Assembly (NCBI GenBank): GCA_000435275.1
Contig: FR883863.1
Coordinates: 22,361 to 58,086 of the forward strand
Length of the DNA stretch: 35,726 nt
Source of the DNA: Clostridium sp. CAG:557
GTDB taxonomy: Bacteria; Bacillota; Clostridia; Oscillospirales; Acutalibacteraceae
Direction of reading: 5' to 3'
Part shown: positions 8,648 to 14,791 of the stretch, piece after piece
Position numbering within the stretch: position 1 is the stretch's first letter
Layout: each line of letters opens with the position of its first letter
The notes under the pieces: model-generated
What the model was told of the DNA's origin: nothing
The model's input: only the letters and a program-made list of their open reading frames with translations
Databases searched by the model: none
Translations under genes and position numbers: made by a program

Positions 8648-8977
8648 ATGAAAGATTTAAAAGCATTTGCAAAGGAAGTATCGAGTGATAAAAATTTAGC
8701 CAAGAAGGTAAGTAAAGCTAAAAATGCAGGGGAAGTTGTTTCAATTGCAGCGGATAACGGTTATAGTTTTGATGAAAACGACTTAAAGCAAGTGTCTGGT
8801 GGAGCTGGAACCCTTGGTGGTTATGTAGGAGATATAAGCACTGGAGATATTGATGCGAAGTTTAACCTTTTGGACTTTGATTTTTCTAAGGTGGATGCAA
8901 AGATTACACAAAATGTTAATGGGCGAGGAAATACAGCCCAAAATACAGGTGGAATAAATATAAATAAGAATAAATAA
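8648..8977 (+). CDS. Nif11-leader peptide precursor 3 (VSGG, 57-aa core)
   Basis: This 109-aa precursor has a classical Nif11-type leader (MKDLKAFAKEVSSDKNLAKK, then AADNGYSFDENDL) ending QVSGG at Gly51-Gly52. The 57-residue core has no Cys. Its first part is Gly/Asp-rich (AGTLGGYVGDISTGD) and its C-terminal part is Asn-rich with the shared motif NVNGRGNTAQN, then GGININKNK. The leader matches the family in which Ser/Ala-x-x-(V/A)-(S/A)-G-G is cut by the C39 exporter. The RBS AAAGGAG lies before the ATG. A 709-bp gene-poor gap follows. Confidence 0.85.
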   Translation: MKDLKAFAKEVSSDKNLAKKVSKAKNAGEVVSIAADNGYSFDENDLKQVSGGAGTLGGYVGDISTGDIDAKFNLLDFDFSKVDAKITQNVNGRGNTAQNTGGININKNK

Positions 8978-9686
8978 CTTTTTATAAGAAATCCAATGAT
9001 AAAGTGAAGTTTTTATTTAATGCGTTGTAAATAGCAAAAATATTATTTGATTGTTGCTAGTCGAATATAAATTTTAATAGTATTAAAAAGTCGCTGAAAG
9101 ATATTATTAAATATGCCGATAGTGTATTTGGGAAATTTTATTAATTCTGGTGTTTCTATAAACAGAATGGGCAATTTATGGATGATATTTTTTATCTAGA
9201 AGTAGGCAATAAGAGCCTAAGTAATCTCGTTTTAATTTAATGAAAAACCTCAAATATATGAGACTCATTTTATAATAAAATGACTAAGTTGTGTATAAAT
9301 GTTAAACAAATGTATGGATCTTAACACTAGTAAAAGCGATGAAGAGAAAAACCTTAAGAGCAAATTTAATGGCATTGTGTCCATCTAGTTTCAAATGGTG
9401 TACAATAAGTATTGAAGTGGAGATACAATTATATTTGTCATATATAAATTCATCAATTTTAGAAATCATAAAATTGATTAGTAAATCAACAAACCATTTT
9501 ATTTGCAAAGAATGTCATTACTTTTTAGAAAAAATTAGTTTTCTTTGTTTTCATTTATGAAGATACAAATTTTCTTTCATTGTATTTAACTCAATTTTAG
9601 TTTAACGTTTTTTGTTAAATTCAGTTCATTTTTTAATATAAAATTTCGATATTCTTGTAAATATATTTGTAAGAGGAGGGCTGAAA
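8978..9686 (+). other. Gene-poor 709-bp gap inside the precursor array, possibly decayed coding DNA
   Basis: No convincing intact gene is present. The frame 9079-9240 reads 53 codons that look coding (SIKKSLKDIIKYADSVFGKF, one stop, then QNGQFMDDIFYLEVGNKSL), interrupted once by TAA. A 19-bp palindrome (TCATTTTAT-A-ATAAAATGA) lies at 9265-9283 and an inverted repeat TTTAAC/GTTAAA at 9601-9619. Small ORFs on opposite strands at 9302-9560 overlap each other and lack RBSs. The gap splits the array into an upstream set of three genes and a downstream set of five plus a protease. It probably marks an old deletion or insertion. Confidence 0.5.
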
Positions 9687-10046
9687 ATGAAAACGATAAA
9701 AGACTTTTTAAATGACATTGACACTAATGAACAGCTGAAAATTTCTTTGGAAAATATTAAGTCTGTAGAAGAAATGTGCAAAGAAGCTAGGAAGTTTGGA
9801 TATGATTTTTCAGAAAATGAACTGGTAGAATATTACTTAGATGCTGTTTCGGGTGGTTTTGGAGATGTTGATAAAAGCAGCTATACTGGAACCTTAACTC
9901 AGAAAATTAAAGGTGAGCAAAATATTCAAGTTAATTATGGTAATGTAATAGCATCTGGAGGAGACGTATCCCAAAATTCTAGTGCACAATTAACTGCGGA
10001 CCAAAAGTTTCAGTTAGTGATGGGATTATTAAACCGAAGAATTTGA
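9687..10046 (+). CDS. Nif11-leader peptide precursor 4 (VSGG, 62-aa core)
   Basis: This 119-aa precursor is the longest of the set. The Nif11-type leader (MKTIKDFLNDIDTNEQLKIS, then EARKFGYDFSENEL) ends AVSGG at Gly56-Gly57. The only Cys is in the leader. The core contains TLTQKIKGEQNIQVNYGNV, the array's shared G-x-x-N motif, then GGDVSQNSS and a C-terminal amphipathic helix-like stretch (TADQKFQLVMGLLNRRI). The RBS AGAGGAGGG precedes the ATG. The gene restarts the array after the 709-bp gap, and a strong hairpin with a T-run follows its stop. Confidence 0.85.
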   Translation: MKTIKDFLNDIDTNEQLKISLENIKSVEEMCKEARKFGYDFSENELVEYYLDAVSGGFGDVDKSSYTGTLTQKIKGEQNIQVNYGNVIASGGDVSQNSSAQLTADQKFQLVMGLLNRRI

Positions 10047-10054
10047 GTTTAAAT

Positions 10055-10113
10055 GGTGGTTTCTGTGTGTACAAAAGAATTAATTTGTCTAAAGAAACCA
10101 CCGCAACTTTTTT
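10055..10113 (+). terminator. Intrinsic terminator/attenuator within the precursor array
   Basis: GGTGGTTTC (10055-10063) and GAAACCACC (10094-10102) pair perfectly, with one further T-A pair inside. The loop is about 28 nt and GCAAC plus a T-run (10108-10113) follow. The next precursor starts 17 nt later without a promoter of its own. It may therefore set the ratio of upstream to downstream precursors (inference). Confidence 0.65.
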
Positions 10114-10129
10114 ATAAGGGAGTTTTTTA

Positions 10130-10363
10130 ATGGCTGAAAATTTAAAAAAAATATTGTTAAGAGCAAAGAATCCAAAAGATGCTGTGCGTGTAGCAACGAA
10201 ATATGGTTATGATACAGAAATAAAAGGAAATGGGGAATTGGATGAAGAAGAATTAAATAATGTTTCGGGTGGAAGAACAGAAGAATTTGTAACATATGCG
10301 AGTTACAGTGTTGTAGTGCGAGATAGAAATACTGGGGAGATACTGGCAGTAGTACCATATTAA
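10130..10363 (+). CDS. Short-leader Nif11-like precursor 5 (VSGG, beta-hairpin-like core)
   Basis: This 77-aa precursor has a leader of 48 residues lacking the first helix seen in the longer leaders. It keeps AVRVATKYGYD and the acidic run ELDEEELNNVSGG. The 29-residue core (begins RTEEFVTYASYSVVVRD, then RNTGEILAVVPY) differs from the other cores. It is Tyr/Val-rich and alternates as a beta hairpin would, with RNTGE as the turn. It has no Cys and no shared G-x-x-N motif. The RBS AAGGGAG precedes the ATG. It could be a distinct effector or an immunity-like peptide. No function is recognised. Confidence 0.75.
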   Translation: MAENLKKILLRAKNPKDAVRVATKYGYDTEIKGNGELDEEELNNVSGGRTEEFVTYASYSVVVRDRNTGEILAVVPY

Positions 10364-10380
10364 TTGAGGAGGGAAGAACA

Positions 10381-10638
10381 ATGAAAAGCAAAGAAGAGTT
10401 CAAAAAAAAATTTGAAAATGGTGAGTTCAATGAAGATCTAGAAAATATAACTTCTGCAGAAGATGTAGTAAAGTTTGCGAGGCAATTAGGTTATGAGTTA
10501 ACAATTGAAGATGTTTTAACAACGGAGTTAGGTGAAGAACAGCTAGCTTTGGTGGCTGGAGGCAAAAAAGACACACATAACACAACAAATCACAACAATA
10601 ATATAAGTGGAAATGGAAATATGCAAGTTACTTTGTAG
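10381..10638 (+). CDS. Nif11-leader precursor 6 (VAGG, 24-aa Asn-rich core)
   Basis: This 85-aa precursor has a full Nif11-type leader (MKSKEEFKKKFENGEFNEDL, then FARQLGYELTIEDV) ending LVAGG at Gly60-Gly61. The 24-residue core is strikingly polar, His/Thr/Asn-rich, and ends NNISGNGNMQVTL, the minimal form of the motif shared by five cores. It has no Cys. The RBS GGAGGG sits before the ATG, 17 nt after precursor 5. Because its core is little more than the motif, this gene best isolates what the motif may do. Confidence 0.8.
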   Translation: MKSKEEFKKKFENGEFNEDLENITSAEDVVKFARQLGYELTIEDVLTTELGEEQLALVAGGKKDTHNTTNHNNNISGNGNMQVTL

Positions 10639-10662
10639 CAAAAACTAAAGGGAGGAATTTGT

Positions 10663-10992
10663 TTGAAAAGAAATATCATAGAATTTAAGGAGAGATTAGA
10701 AGACGATGAAGGATTTAGAAATATATTCGTTAATGCGGCTAATCTTGACGAAGTAGTGGATTTGGCGAGAGAAAATGGATATGACTTAGATGTAGAAGAA
10801 ATAATAGATGAAGCGGAACTGTCAGATTATTTGTTAGAAGCAGTAGCGGGAGGAGAAGATGATACTTTCACGCACAGATTAAAAGGAGATAACAATGTGG
10901 TGTTTACAGCTAGCAACAAAGAAGAGGCACAAAAAGTTGCTCAGATGATGGTTAATGAGATTCATAAAAGAGGTATATATGGTAAAAATTAG
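10663..10992 (+). CDS. Nif11-leader precursor 7 (VAGG, TTG start)
   Basis: This 109-aa precursor starts at TTG, supported by GGGAGG (10650-10655) about 7 nt upstream. The leader (MKRNIIEFKERLEDDEGFRN, then LARENGYDLDVEEI) ends AVAGG at Gly63-Gly64. The 45-aa core begins EDDTFTHRLKGDNNVVF, carrying the shared motif, and continues as a charged amphipathic helix (KEEAQKVAQMMVNEIHKRG). It has no Cys. It is co-directional and tightly packed with its neighbours. Confidence 0.8.
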   Translation: MKRNIIEFKERLEDDEGFRNIFVNAANLDEVVDLARENGYDLDVEEIIDEAELSDYLLEAVAGGEDDTFTHRLKGDNNVVFTASNKEEAQKVAQMMVNEIHKRGIYGKN

Positions 10993-11015
10993 AAACAGTT
11001 TATGGGGTGTTGCTT

Positions 11016-11216
11016 GTGAAGAAAGACGATAAAGGAAAAGATTTTTTAAAAGATAAGAATTTGGATAAAATTAACGGAGGGAAAAATACAACTTATAATA
11101 AAGAGGTCCAAGGGAATGGCAATATTGTAGGAGTAAATGCAAATTTTGAGCAGATGTTAGGAGCAATTGATAAGATGAACAAATCTGGGAAACTGGATTA
11201 TTTAAAGAAAAAATAG
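11016..11216 (+). CDS. Precursor 8 with minimal 22-aa leader (NGG site)
   Basis: This 66-aa precursor has a leader, MKKDDKGKDFLKDKNLDKIN, followed directly by Gly21-Gly22. It has only the length of class II bacteriocin leaders and lacks the Nif11 domain. The core shares the array motif (KEVQGNGNIVGVN) and ends in an amphipathic helix (ANFEQMLGAIDKMNKSGKLD). The start is GTG 11016, with GGGGTG (11004-11009) well spaced; GTG 11007 would leave no room for an RBS. It has no Cys. It belongs to the array by position and motif. It could be a leader-truncated derivative or show that the C39 domain accepts short leaders. Confidence 0.7.
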   Translation: MKKDDKGKDFLKDKNLDKINGGKNTTYNKEVQGNGNIVGVNANFEQMLGAIDKMNKSGKLDYLKKK

Positions 11217-11232
11217 GAAGGTGAATTATGTA

Positions 11233-12117
11233 ATGGCTAAAGTGGAAGATTATAAGGCTATTTTAAAAAAATTAGGAGCAAATGAGAAAGTATGTGAAGA
11301 AATTTTAGATTATTGTGATAATAAATTTAATGTAGCGGATTATAAGCCAAAAGAAATAGAGGACGAGCCATTTGTAGAAATTTGGCAAAGTATAGTAGAT
11401 GAAATTAATAGTGAAAATATAAATGAAGTTATGAATGAAAGAATTCCTCATGGTGAGCAGGCTATAGAACTGAAAGAGCCGAAAAAAGTAAGCATAGAGA
11501 TATATAATTCAATAGCAGGAAATATTCCGGTGATTTATGCAAAAGACGAAGAGGATTTTTATGAAATAGTGACAAAGTTAATATATAAAGGTAGACCGGT
11601 ACCGAATATAGAGAAAACGGGAGCAAGTTTTGCATATGGAGTATCGAATAAATTTATAGTGCTTTCGAATAAACCATACAGCAATATACCGGCGCAAAAA
11701 TTAGGCTTAGAGGATGAGCAGTGGAGAGATTATTCGATAATAATAAGACGAGAACATGAATGTACACATTATTTTACAAAAAGATTTTTAGGTTCATCGC
11801 AAAATAATTTGCATGATGAGCTAATAGCAGATTTTACTGGAATAATGTGTGCGATTGGAGAATTTAAAGCAAAATGGTTTTTGGCAGGAATGGGAATAGA
11901 TTTATATCCGGAGCCGCAAGAAGTAGGCAGATTCCCGGTGTATACATCGAAATTATCTAGTGAAGCGGCAGAAATCATGAAAAAAATAATAATAAAAGTG
12001 GCCAATAACGTAGAAAAATGGTCAAAACAAGATTCCGTAAAGCAAATGAGTAGAAATGAAAGAGTACTTTTCTTATGCTCAAAGTCATTGTTAGACTTGT
12101 ATATGATGAAGGACTAG
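11233..12117 (+). CDS. Putative zinc metalloprotease, last gene of the peptide operon
   Basis: This 294-aa soluble protein has no signal peptide or membrane segment. It carries HECTH at residues 175-179 and, 16 residues after it, ELIAD at 196-200. HExxH followed by ExxxD is the zinc-binding layout of gluzincin-type proteases such as M48. The flanks (REHECTHYFTKR and LHDELIADFTG) look conserved-like, and I recall no named family with certainty. ATG 11233 is chosen over GTG 11221 because GGAAGGTG gives proper spacing. It follows precursor 8 by 16 nt and ends at a strong terminator, so it is part of the operon. Leader degradation, a second cleavage or self-protection are possible roles (inference). 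Confidence 0.65.
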   Translation: MAKVEDYKAILKKLGANEKVCEEILDYCDNKFNVADYKPKEIEDEPFVEIWQSIVDEINSENINEVMNERIPHGEQAIELKEPKKVSIEIYNSIAGNIPVIYAKDEEDFYEIVTKLIYKGRPVPNIEKTGASFAYGVSNKFIVLSNKPYSNIPAQKLGLEDEQWRDYSIIIRREHECTHYFTKRFLGSSQNNLHDELIADFTGIMCAIGEFKAKWFLAGMGIDLYPEPQEVGRFPVYTSKLSSEAAEIMKKIIIKVANNVEKWSKQDSVKQMSRNERVLFLCSKSLLDLYMMKD

Positions 12118-12165
12118 GTTGTTTTTATGTATTTAGATGGATTTAAAAAATATATAAGAATATAA

Positions 12166-12203
12166 AAAATAGTGTACCTCAAAGAGATACGCTATTTTAT
12201 TTT
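12166..12203. terminator. Bidirectional terminator ending the peptide operon
   Basis: AAAATAGTGTA (12166-12176) and TACGCTATTTT (12188-12198) form an 11-bp stem with one G-U pair, then a T-rich run. It lies between convergent genes and can serve both strands. Confidence 0.8.
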
Positions 12204-12217
12204 TATATTTTTACTTT

Positions 12218-12787
12218 TTATAATATTATTTCTCCGTAAACATTTGAGTTAATGCCAGCCGCATTTGCCTCGTCCGTGTCGATGTGCATAGCAGGAGAAA
12301 AATTTTCATTTACACGAACAACAACATCGTCAAAAATTAAAGAACGGTGCTCAGAATAAATTTTAACTTTAACATATTGTTCATCTTTTAAATTAAAATT
12401 TTCAGCAAATTTTGGGTCAATATGAATGTGCCTTTTTGCAGCTATTACTCCCTCATAGATGTTTAGTTCTCCCATTGGGCCAACTAAAGTACATCCAGAA
12501 GTACCGGTAAGGTTGCCAGAGTCTCTAATTGGTGCGTTTAAGCCTAATTTTCTGGCGTCTGTAAGAGATATTTCAACCTGGGTTTGATTTCTTAATGGCC
12601 CTAATATGGGAACACTTTGAATTTTGTTTTTAGGACTGATAATACTAACTCGTTCATTGCAGGCAAATTGACCTGGTTGAGATAAGCTTTTTCTAATAGT
12701 GAGCTTTGCGTTTTTTCCAAATAATATTTCAAAGTCGTGCCGTGATAAATGAATATGTCTGGCCGAAGTTTCCACTAAAATTTTCAA
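12218..12787 (-). CDS. pduL: PduL-type phosphate acyltransferase
   Basis: This enzyme moves an acyl group between CoA and phosphate (acetyl- or propanoyl-CoA to the acyl phosphate), the step before acetate/propionate kinase. It is 189 aa with the zinc-site motifs HIHLS near the N-terminus (ARHIHLS) and RHIHIDP in the second half, plus the PduL segment LGPLRNQTQVEIS and SGCTLVGP. It starts at TTG with GGAGGTG about 7 nt upstream. There is no N-terminal encapsulation extension and no microcompartment gene nearby. It is therefore more likely a cytosolic housekeeping phosphotransacetylase than a propanediol-shell enzyme. It converges on the peptide operon across a terminator. Confidence 0.9.
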   Translation of the reverse strand: MKILVETSARHIHLSRHDFEILFGKNAKLTIRKSLSQPGQFACNERVSIISPKNKIQSVPILGPLRNQTQVEISLTDARKLGLNAPIRDSGNLTGTSGCTLVGPMGELNIYEGVIAAKRHIHIDPKFAENFNLKDEQYVKVKIYSEHRSLIFDDVVVRVNENFSPAMHIDTDEANAAGINSNVYGEIIL

Positions 12788-12878
12788 AATAAATCACCTC
12801 CATACTTTTTATAAGGATAAAAACATATTTTAATTGTATTGATTTTCTAAAAATTTTCAATATGATGTAACCTACAAA

Positions 12879-12907
12879 TTTACCTTTTATTTATATTATG
12901 ATATAAT
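12879..12907 (+). promoter_or_regulatory. Promoter of the uracil-DNA glycosylase gene (extended -10)
   Basis: TTTACC (12879-12884), a 17-nt spacer and TATAAT (12902-12907) with TGa directly before it. It lies about 45 nt before the start codon. Confidence 0.6.
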
Positions 12908-12951
12908 AAAAATGAAATATTTAAGTTAGTTTGTAAAAAAGAGGTATGTTT

Positions 12952-13524
12952 ATGTATAAATCCTTTGAAGAACTTGAAAAAGTCTGTAAAACTTGCGAAA
13001 AATGTGACCTTTGTAAGACCAGACACAACGTAGTTTTTGGAGTTGGAAATAAAAATGCGGAAGTGCTGTTTATAGGAGAAGGCCCAGGAGAAAATGAAGA
13101 TTTGCAGGGAGAACCTTTTGTGGGCAGGGGCGGGCAATTACTTGACAAAATGTTAAAAGCAGTAGACCTTGACAGAAATAAAAATATTTATATTGCCAAT
13201 ATAGTAAAGTGTAGGCCACCACAAAATAGAGATCCGTTTCAAGAAGAACAAGATTCATGTATAGACTGGCTCAGGAATCAAGTTGCACTGATAAGGCCTA
13301 AAATAATTGTGTGTTTGGGAAGAATAGCCGCGATGAAAATCATTAAACCAGATATGAAAATAACAAAAGAACATGGAATATTTTTTGAAAAAAACGGAGT
13401 TATAATGATGGCAACATTACATCCAGCAGCGTTACTCAGAAATCCAGCCAATAAACCAGAAGCTTTTAATGACTTTTTGAAACTAAGAGAGAAAATTAAA
13501 GAAGTGTGCGAATATACATATTAA
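12952..13524 (+). CDS. Uracil-DNA glycosylase, family 4 (Fe-S type)
   Basis: This enzyme removes uracil from DNA for base-excision repair. It is 190 aa with an N-terminal Cys cluster (CKTCEKCDLCKTR), the family-4 motif GEGPGENEDLQGEPFVGR, then NIVKCRPPQNRDP and a further Cys (CIDWL) completing the Fe-S ligands. The C-terminal motif TLHPAALLRNP carries the catalytic-loop His. ATG 12952 is preferred to ATG 12946 because GAGG at 12941-12944 is then 7 nt away. It is monocistronic, with its own promoter and a hairpin terminator just after the stop. The window gives no sign of a special role beyond DNA repair. Confidence 0.93.
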   Translation: MYKSFEELEKVCKTCEKCDLCKTRHNVVFGVGNKNAEVLFIGEGPGENEDLQGEPFVGRGGQLLDKMLKAVDLDRNKNIYIANIVKCRPPQNRDPFQEEQDSCIDWLRNQVALIRPKIIVCLGRIAAMKIIKPDMKITKEHGIFFEKNGVIMMATLHPAALLRNPANKPEAFNDFLKLREKIKEVCEYTY

Positions 13525-13533
13525 AAAACAAAG

Positions 13534-13562
13534 GGAACAGCGAGCAAAGACTGTTCCTTTTT
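13534..13562. terminator. Bidirectional terminator between convergent genes
   Basis: GGAACAG (13534-13540) and CTGTTCC (13551-13557) with a T-run after it and an A-run before it. It serves the glycosylase gene and the convergent lysozyme gene. Confidence 0.75.
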
Positions 13563-13567
13563 ATAAA

Positions 13568-14362
13568 TTAAAATCCGTTTAGATGCATATTCTTTATTAT
13601 TGATGGATAATCCACATAGCAGTAATTCATATCCACGCGACCGTTTATTCCGGGAACACTGCCTTCACTTGTATATTGCCAAATTCCATAAGGCCAATTG
13701 CAACCACAGTTTTTATTCCAATGTGCAATCCATAATTGATATCCACCAAGTCGGTTCATATCCAGGCAATTTTTTTGCCAATTTAAAAATGTATAATATC
13801 CAGTATAATAACCAGCTTCTTGAAGTTTTTGTAAAAATGTTAAGATAACGTCAGTTTTTTGAAGATTGTTTAGCTTTGCCTGACATTTATCTTCAAAATC
13901 GAAAAAAACAGGATATTCCCATTGAGTCCATTTCAATCTATTGATAAAAAACTCAGCTTCTTTTATGGCTTCTTGAAGTGTTGTTGCATAGCTGTAGTGG
14001 TAAGCACCAATAGGCATACCAACGGATTTTGCACCGTCAATGTTTGCTTTTAATTTTCTATCTGTCTGCTTGTCCCATTTTTCCCAACCGTAACCTGTTC
14101 GGATAATTGCAAATTCAATACCAGAATCCTTTACGGCTTGCCAATTTATGTCGCCGTTGTGATGAGAAACATCGATACCTTTTTTGCAAAAAGCTTTGTT
14201 TGTATGTAGATTAACCGAAGGACTTACATGTATAGTATTTGCGTTTTTTTTAGGGCTTGATTTAGATGAGTCGATGTAAGCATTTGCATAAAAGTGTGGA
14301 CAGGAAAGCGCGATGACTGTTAAACATATAGTAAAAATTTTTTTTATTACATATTTAATCAA
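13568..14362 (-). CDS. Secreted GH25 lysozyme-like muramidase
   Basis: This is a predicted secreted peptidoglycan hydrolase that cuts the MurNAc-GlcNAc bond. It is 264 aa with a signal peptide of about 28 residues (hydrophobic core FTICLTVIALS, cleavage likely after YANA). The GH25 barrel starts KGIDVSHHNGDINW with Asp64, has IIRTGYGW, AYHYSYA, and the acidic pair Asp155/Glu157 in VFFDFED, then YGIWQYTSEGSVPGINGRVD at the end. No SH3 or other wall-binding domain is visible. It is on the opposite strand to both neighbours. It is separated from the peptide operon by two transcription units, so no functional link is claimed. Confidence 0.93.
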   Translation of the reverse strand: MIKYVIKKIFTICLTVIALSCPHFYANAYIDSSKSSPKKNANTIHVSPSVNLHTNKAFCKKGIDVSHHNGDINWQAVKDSGIEFAIIRTGYGWEKWDKQTDRKLKANIDGAKSVGMPIGAYHYSYATTLQEAIKEAEFFINRLKWTQWEYPVFFDFEDKCQAKLNNLQKTDVILTFLQKLQEAGYYTGYYTFLNWQKNCLDMNRLGGYQLWIAHWNKNCGCNWPYGIWQYTSEGSVPGINGRVDMNYCYVDYPSIIKNMHLNGF

Positions 14363-14508
14363 TTTTACTTCACTCCAATATTAAATTTACTTAAATTTGA
14401 CAATTTATTTATAATTATACTGTTTTTTAGCATATAATTCAATAATTTCAACTGAATGATTTTGTAGATTTTTCTGGCAATTTTTTGTTTAACTTTTTTT
14501 TGTGAGTA

Positions 14509-14537
14509 TTGATTTTCACAAAAAGTTGTAGTATAAT
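14509..14537 (+). promoter_or_regulatory. Promoter of the SRP RNA
   Basis: TTGATT (14509-14514), a 17-nt spacer and a perfect TATAAT (14532-14537). It is placed about 45 nt before the paired core of the RNA. Confidence 0.75.
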
Positions 14538-14582
14538 GAAAACGTAAAGCCAAAGTAAATAAAATATACAGAGCAAAGTTGA

Positions 14583-14726
14583 CACTATATATTTGAATAT
14601 GTAAGCGGATAGGCGCTGTGCGGTCTGGCGCCGTGAATCATGTCAGGCGGGGAACCGAGCAGCATTAAGCGGAATGCTGGGGGCGATGCAGTTAGTTTGT
14701 TCGCTTGCATATTCAAGTATATTGTG
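14583..14726 (+). ncRNA. ffs: Signal recognition particle RNA (4.5S/scRNA)
   Basis: This is the RNA partner of Ffh for targeting membrane and secreted proteins. The conserved SRP domain reads TCAGG...GGAA...AGCAGCA (about 14642-14663). The terminal arms 14583-14607 and 14702-14726 pair over about 25 nt with few mismatches. A further arm GCAAAGT (14573-14579)/ACTTTGC may extend the helix, and the promoter position suggests the transcript begins near 14544, so the true ends are uncertain. It sits directly before dnaX, the usual Firmicutes arrangement. Confidence 0.88.
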
Positions 14727-14791
14727 GGTCTTTTTTAGACGGTCTACTTTGCTTTTTAATTTATCTTAATTTGTGAAAGGTTAAATTGCTT

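Noticed and set aside
9265..9283. 19-bp palindrome as an operator or insertion-element end
   Set aside because: It is only A/T-rich, occurs once, has no partner repeat nearby and no adjacent gene start, so it is kept only as part of the gap description.
9302..9560. Two overlapping small ORFs on opposite strands (68 and 73 codons) in the array gap
   Set aside because: Neither has an RBS at its start, they overlap each other almost fully, and their compositions look like translated AT-rich noncoding DNA.
7956..11216. Reading the precursors as lanthipeptides or other Cys-based RiPPs
   Set aside because: No core contains Cys and no lanthionine, radical SAM or YcaO enzyme is encoded in the window.
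13600..13848. 82-codon ORF antisense to the lysozyme gene
   Set aside because: It is a shadow of the GH25 coding region, with no RBS.
13568..14362. GH25 lysozyme as part of the peptide locus
   Set aside because: It is on the opposite strand and separated by two terminators and two unrelated genes.
14365..14553. 62-codon minus-strand ORF upstream of the lysozyme gene
   Set aside because: It overlaps the SRP RNA promoter and the lysozyme upstream region and reads as Lys/Ile/Asn-rich noise.
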